Origin: an uncultured Bacteroidaceae bacterium
GTDB taxonomy: Bacteria; Bacteroidota; Bacteroidia; Bacteroidales; Bacteroidaceae
Length of the DNA: 27,325 nucleotides
NCBI GenBank assembly: GCA_934394435.1
Contig: CAKRRN010000031.1
Location: 1 to 27,325 of the forward strand
Reading direction: 5' to 3'
Part shown: one piece after another, positions 23,630 to 27,325 of the stretch
Numbering within the stretch: the first letter of the stretch is position 1
Layout: each line of letters starts with the position of its first letter
Program-made: the position numbers and the translations under genes
Notes under the pieces: model-generated
Told to the model about the DNA's origin: nothing
Seen by the model: the letters and a program-made list of their open reading frames with translations, nothing else
Database searches by the model: none

Positions 23630-23810
23630 ATTGCTGTCCACCAAAAACCCTTAATATTTCCACCAAAACACTATAAACATCATTATTGCGACTGTTTATA
23701 CAAGAATTAAGATTTTTGACTACTATTACTATCTTTAGCCCAAAAGAGACACGATACAGTCAAAAGTTTAATTATAAGGTATATAAGCCCCATTTTTAGT
23801 GGACAGCAAT
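23630..23810. repeat. 181-bp element with 18-bp inverted termini (MITE-like)
   Basis: ATTGCTGTCCACCAAAAA (23630-23647) is mirrored by TTTTTAGTGGACAGCAAT (23793-23810): 17 of 18 positions are complementary. The interior is AT-rich and non-coding, and TCCACCAAAA is repeated inside at 22 bp distance (23637 and 23659). A-runs flank both ends, so a target duplication cannot be read. The termini would suit a non-autonomous transposable element, but paired operators are possible. Confidence 0.5.
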
Positions 23811-23873
23811 AAAAACACGCCTTTTTTGTATACACATCCCCATTATAACATTAGGGGCAAAGAATGAGCAGAA

Positions 23874-23900
23874 GAGAGGGGGAACAAGCCCAAACCTCTC
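23874..23900 (-). terminator. Possible 3' stem after the DUF1254 gene
   Basis: GAGAGG (23895-23900 on the minus strand) pairs with CCTCTC (23874-23879) with an inner GGG/CCC; no U-tract follows. It lies 17 bp after the stop and may protect the 3' end or terminate weakly. Confidence 0.35.
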
Positions 23901-23917
23901 ACACTACAATACCTTCC

Positions 23918-25297
23918 TCATTTCTTGTTGATAGTTGGTGGGGACCAGCTATCAAGCTTCTTTAAGTCTGGCAGATACATACGCATAAACAGATGGAAAC
24001 CTTTACTGCCTGTAGGCAACCAATAAGAGCCATCCTTAGGGTCGTTGGCCGACAATGTGATGTCGAGCGTTCCGTCAGCATTAAGCTTGTATTCGCTACG
24101 GTCAGTAACATTATATCTGTTAATAGGGTTATCAATCAGATAGTCGTCGTCTCCGTAAGCTGTTATCGACCAGAAGCCACCGTCTTTAACCGGAGGGAGT
24201 GAACTGAAGTGCAACGTATAGGTATTTGCGCCATGAAGGGCTTCTTGATTGGAATCGTAGTCAGCACGAGGATAAATAGCCACTTCGTTTGTGTTGGCAC
24301 CAAGTCCAACCAACGCTACGGCAGCGCGATAATCATAGGCTTGGCCAAAGTCACCTATAGGTTCCTGGAAATATGCCCATACTCCTCCGATACTCTTCTT
24401 GTTAGTCGCAGCAATCTTTACTGCATCAGCCTTGAATGAAGCCTTGATGTTGGCAAACATCTCTGCTCCGTTCTCAATCTGCTTCAGTTCAAGACCAGGC
24501 CCCACTCCAAGTTTCTTCATACGATTTATTATCTCGGTATCAAAGCTCAAAGGAGGATTCTTCTCCATGAGTAAGTTTGCCTTGGCAAAATATTCCTCAA
24601 GCGACATCGCCATACATTTTCTTACTGGATTCACCTCCTTTGATGCATCGTAAGTGCCCTTAGGGGCAACATATCCTGCATTGCCATAGGCGGACATAGG
24701 ATAAACCTTCATCGCATCTTGAATCTTCTTCACATTCGCATAGTCTCCCTCTCCGTTATTGAGAATGCGTATAATACACCATCCCATCGTCGTAGGCATC
24801 TCCACAAGAGTAGCTCCCTGAGGAATAGTAACCTTCTGCCCCTTCTTAGCAAATACATATGTCCCACCATCGGTGATGAGATTGCATGTATTGGTCCATG
24901 CGTCGAGCACCTGAACATTACAGAATCGGTCTTTGACATCTGGAAATTCAAACACAATGGGTTCCTCACTTAGATCCATCCACAACCTGCTGTAATAGGT
25001 ATCTACATTAGGTGTCACCACCGATGTGCTCGATGCATCTGCCATCTTTACTGCATGGATAAGTTGGTTGATTGGTGCACGCGCTATGTCAGGAGCGAAT
25101 GTCTCAGTATTTGTTTCTACCGATTCTGTGGCATCCATGATCATTAGCGGGAAAGTGTAATAGACGGCTTCCTTCAACTCGTTCTCGGTAATTGTGATGG
25201 TCTTGCCAGATGGGTCTGTCGCTGAATTATCCTCTGAGCATCCTGTAAACATGCATAGTGCCACGAGGAGAGAAAAGAGCAATAGCTTCGTATTCAT
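23918..25297 (-). CDS. DUF1254/DUF1214 domain lipoprotein
   Basis: A 459-residue lipoprotein: signal peptide MNTKLLLFSLLVALCMFTGC with lipidated C20, followed by SEDN, an acidic start typical of exported Bacteroidota lipoproteins. The N-terminal DUF1254 region (about 38-170) includes AVYYTFPLMIM, VTPNVDTYYSRLWMDLSEEP and the aromatic-rich strands after it. The C-terminal DUF1214 region (about 335-450) has YPRADYDSNQEALHGANTY, GFWSITAYG and NRYNVTDRS. The paired domains are widespread; their biochemical role is not established as far as I know. The gene starts 31 bp after the upstream lipoprotein gene and is probably expressed from that gene's promoter. Confidence 0.88.
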   Translation of the reverse strand: MNTKLLLFSLLVALCMFTGCSEDNSATDPSGKTITITENELKEAVYYTFPLMIMDATESVETNTETFAPDIARAPINQLIHAVKMADASSTSVVTPNVDTYYSRLWMDLSEEPIVFEFPDVKDRFCNVQVLDAWTNTCNLITDGGTYVFAKKGQKVTIPQGATLVEMPTTMGWCIIRILNNGEGDYANVKKIQDAMKVYPMSAYGNAGYVAPKGTYDASKEVNPVRKCMAMSLEEYFAKANLLMEKNPPLSFDTEIINRMKKLGVGPGLELKQIENGAEMFANIKASFKADAVKIAATNKKSIGGVWAYFQEPIGDFGQAYDYRAAVALVGLGANTNEVAIYPRADYDSNQEALHGANTYTLHFSSLPPVKDGGFWSITAYGDDDYLIDNPINRYNVTDRSEYKLNADGTLDITLSANDPKDGSYWLPTGSKGFHLFMRMYLPDLKKLDSWSPPTINKK

Positions 25298-25328
25298 AAG
25301 GCATATATTTATATCTGTTCGTTCTTGT

Positions 25329-26990
25329 TTATTTTAAGGTCGCACGGAAAGGCCCTGCAACAGAATTAAACAACAAATCGCCATTGGGGAAATACTGGAG
25401 AATCGCATATGCGCCATTACCACGATTGCTCTTTCCGAGCTTTATCTCATGACGTGTTCTTCCCGTACGCCAGTCAAGTCCTGTAATCTCCCATCCCACA
25501 TTATCATACCAACCGTTAACAAACACCATCTCCGAAGAAAGGCTCAAAGAAGGTATCATACTTACAGAACTGATGTCAGCTCTGGTCCAACGAGATTCCC
25601 ATTTATTATCACTTGCATTCCATCTGACACACTCCACTCCCTGTGGACCTGCCAAAAGAGGACCAATAGCAAGCACACCAATAATTTTATCGGTCACTTT
25701 CTGTACAGTAGAATTGATATTATTGACAACAAATGCATCGTAACCTCCAACCACAACAGATTGTTCAGACTGTACCCATTCCGTAGAAGCAGGAAGGCCA
25801 CAAGTAACTTCAAACTGTCCAGCAAGACGAGGATTTCCAGACTCTATCACCCGAGCGTCAGCAGGAATTGTTTCACGCCAAAAAGCAACCAGTTTCATTC
25901 TCTTGGCTCCATCCGTTATTACCACCAACTTGTCCTCGTCCTTCCCAAATCCCATCAAAGTAGGAGTAGAACCCGTTCCGTACCCTAACTTAATAGAAGG
26001 AGCTGCTGGACCGCCATCGTAGGATGCCTGCCATGCACCATCGGATTCCTTCGTAGAGAACTTACCATCCTTGCAGATAATCTTTTGCATCAAACCGCGA
26101 CCATTAGCCTCAGTACTATTACTTGCCACATACACAGCATTCTCATCAACGGAAACAGAATTGGTGAGAATCTGACCTTCTGGCAAGGGATAACTGTCTT
26201 CTATGGTTGTCAAACCCCGATCAAGCACCAATAAACCTTTTTGTGCAGCCACAACAAGATGCCCATCATAGGTCATAATAGTACCCACCAAGGTGTATGA
26301 TCCAAAAATATGCTCTGATAAATCAATCTGACTATCCAAAACAATACCCTCCGCAGGAGCAGCAGGATTCTTCAAACGATAACGTGCTATCTTGCGCCCT
26401 GCATTAGTGTAGACATAGTTATCCTTGTCACATAACACATAGTTACCATTCGCCATAGACATCTGTGGATGTTCTCCCAATATGCCAACAGCAACGTTTG
26501 ACAATTCGTCATAAGAAGAATAATCTGCCGAAAGTCTAATCAATTCATCTTTGGTGCGCATGGTCAAACCTGGGAGTCCGACCTCTGCCACACGTTCAAA
26601 CTTACCATCTGACACTTTCAAGTAAGACACGCGATCGCTACTCATCCCCCACATATAATCAGAAGAAATAGAAGACAAAGTCATCAGATTGACAGGACCG
26701 CTCCAAGTCGAAGCACACTCCTCTGGGTTAACCTGATACACACCATCCTTCACCGCGTACGGAAAAGCGTCTGTCTGTGCAGAATTGAAATGCGTGATAC
26801 TATAATGCTCTGAAGCCAAAAAAGGATTACGTGGAGCTACAGAAGCTTTGGTCAAGGGTTCTTCTCCTTGTTTCGTGCCAGAAGACTCCTTATCCTCACA
26901 AGCAGACATAAACGCGATAAAACCAGTAAAAAGGACAAATAGCCTTACCGATCGATTTAAGAAACGAAAATTGTCAATAGTTTGTTTCAT
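25329..26990 (-). CDS. Lipoprotein, possibly beta-propeller
   Basis: A 553-residue protein with an N-terminal hydrophobic stretch (about 15-28) ending FMSAC; C31 is followed by EDKE, consistent with a lipidated, exported, perhaps surface-exposed protein. The rest is strand-rich with recurring patterns such as MTYDGHLVVAAQKGLLVLD, VDENAVYVASN and FGKDEDKLVVITDG, each reading as a blade of a PQQ-like or WD-like propeller; no enzyme motif is clear. It is the first gene of a two-gene operon with the DUF1254 lipoprotein, and the two probably act together outside the inner membrane. The start at 26990 is the only ATG placed before the signal peptide. A promoter box and an upstream repeat array precede it. 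Confidence 0.75.
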   Translation of the reverse strand: MKQTIDNFRFLNRSVRLFVLFTGFIAFMSACEDKESSGTKQGEEPLTKASVAPRNPFLASEHYSITHFNSAQTDAFPYAVKDGVYQVNPEECASTWSGPVNLMTLSSISSDYMWGMSSDRVSYLKVSDGKFERVAEVGLPGLTMRTKDELIRLSADYSSYDELSNVAVGILGEHPQMSMANGNYVLCDKDNYVYTNAGRKIARYRLKNPAAPAEGIVLDSQIDLSEHIFGSYTLVGTIMTYDGHLVVAAQKGLLVLDRGLTTIEDSYPLPEGQILTNSVSVDENAVYVASNSTEANGRGLMQKIICKDGKFSTKESDGAWQASYDGGPAAPSIKLGYGTGSTPTLMGFGKDEDKLVVITDGAKRMKLVAFWRETIPADARVIESGNPRLAGQFEVTCGLPASTEWVQSEQSVVVGGYDAFVVNNINSTVQKVTDKIIGVLAIGPLLAGPQGVECVRWNASDNKWESRWTRADISSVSMIPSLSLSSEMVFVNGWYDNVGWEITGLDWRTGRTRHEIKLGKSNRGNGAYAILQYFPNGDLLFNSVAGPFRATLK

Positions 26991-27049
26991 AATAAAGCAT
27001 AAAAATTAAACATCATTTATATTCACATAATTCATCAAAATCACATTCA

Positions 27050-27057
27050 CAAAATTA
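27050..27057 (-). promoter_or_regulatory. -7 box of the lipoprotein operon
   Basis: TAATTTTG on the minus strand, predicted start near 27043, about 53 bases before the ATG. The -33 position has no TTTG; the first 20-bp repeat begins there, suggesting an activator-dependent promoter. The surrounding TCACAAAATTAGTA is identical to that at the FAS1 gene promoter (6065-6078). Confidence 0.6.
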
Positions 27058-27079
27058 GTAGAGCAAACGCATAAAGAAC

Positions 27080-27139
27080 GTGAACATAAGTTTTACTTTG
27101 TGAATAAGAGTTTTATAATGTGAACATAAGTTTTTAAGA
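27080..27139. repeat. Three 20-bp direct repeats upstream of the lipoprotein operon
   Basis: Units at 27080, 27100 and 27120 all follow GTGAAyA-AGTTTT: GTGAACATAAGTTTT, GTGAATAAGAGTTTT and GTGAACATAAGTTTT, with variable last bases. The 20-bp period and the position abutting the -33 region suggest a multi-site activator binding array. Confidence 0.75.
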
Positions 27140-27325
27140 CTCTCCTTTACCTTATTACGTAGGGAAAAACAAAGGCAAGTTGTAGAAGAAAGCACAGCCT
27201 GCCACAAAAGTTGTCTATTGTAAGAGCAGAGATACGTCTTTTGCTCGTAAATTTAATATAAAAAGCTTCCGAAATCTCAAGTCTGTCAGAAGTCACACAT
27301 ATACGGACATAAAAAAAGTTCGTCA

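Larger units (their letters stand above)
23478..23917. other. Intergenic region with promoter repeats and an inverted-repeat element
   Basis: About 440 bp of AT-rich DNA. It contains the promoter candidate of the AraC-type gene, an 18-bp direct repeat, and a 181-bp segment bounded by near-perfect 18-bp inverted repeats. A stem lies just after the DUF1254 stop. No gene is seen. Confidence 0.7.
26991..27325. other. Upstream region of the lipoprotein operon, to window end
   Basis: Contains the -7 box (27050-27057) and three 20-bp direct repeats (27080-27139). The remaining 186 bp to the window edge are AT-rich with no gene recognised. Confidence 0.6.

Overview
The window looks like a chromosome segment of a Bacteroidales bacterium, most likely Prevotella/Segatella or a close relative (inference). 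Evidence: repeated Bacteroidota-type promoters (TTTG, 19-20 bp, TAnnTTTG), lipoproteins with acidic residues just after the lipobox cysteine, a Bacteroides/Prevotella-like malate dehydrogenase, and the gene order rpsU - tyrosine recombinase - hpf - tRNA-Thr. In this phylum that order usually continues into tuf, which would lie beyond the left edge.

Layout. 1-1740 (minus strand): translation/housekeeping block rpsU, xerC-like recombinase, hpf and tRNA-Thr(UGU), with clear promoters before rpsU and before the tRNA. 1741-2500: gene-free, packed with short palindromic repeats. 2592-3584 (minus): mdh. 3906-6038 (minus): FAS1-domain surface-type lipoprotein. 6674-7837 (plus): aldose 1-epimerase with a lipoprotein signal. 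8205-19043 (minus): export operon in the order TolC-type outer-membrane factor, HlyD/MacA-type adaptor, three MacB/FtsX-type double-length permeases, LolD/MacB-type ATPase. 19247-21788 (plus, divergent): a sigma-54-dependent NtrC-type response regulator overlapping a histidine kinase gene. 21835-22230: a short orphan reading frame and a second palindromic repeat array like the one at 1.9-2.4 kb. 22248-23477 (minus): seven-TM protein with a C-terminal AraC-type HTH. 23918-26990 (minus): two-gene lipoprotein operon (predicted repeat-rich, possibly propeller-like protein, then DUF1254/DUF1214 protein).

How the genes fit together. The strongest system is the divergent locus at 8.2-21.8 kb. The region between outer-membrane factor and regulator holds a textbook -24/-12 sigma-54 promoter (TGGCAC-N8-GC arrangement) pointing into the export operon. 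Upstream of it are two related 17-bp dyads exactly 21 bp apart, positioned as an enhancer. The regulator next door is of the type that acts on such promoters, so kinase - regulator - enhancer - sigma-54 promoter - exporter reads as one signalling circuit. The signal and the exported substrate cannot be read from the sequence.

Other points worth attention: two distant intergenic loci share a four-unit palindrome array with a 22-bp period; hpf has a perfect Shine-Dalgarno sequence in a phylum that rarely uses one; three 20-bp direct repeats sit where an activator would bind ahead of the lipoprotein operon. The exporter/two-component block is visibly richer in G+C than the AT-rich intergenic DNA and repeat loci on either side. 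No complete transposase, CRISPR array, rRNA or prophage gene was recognised.
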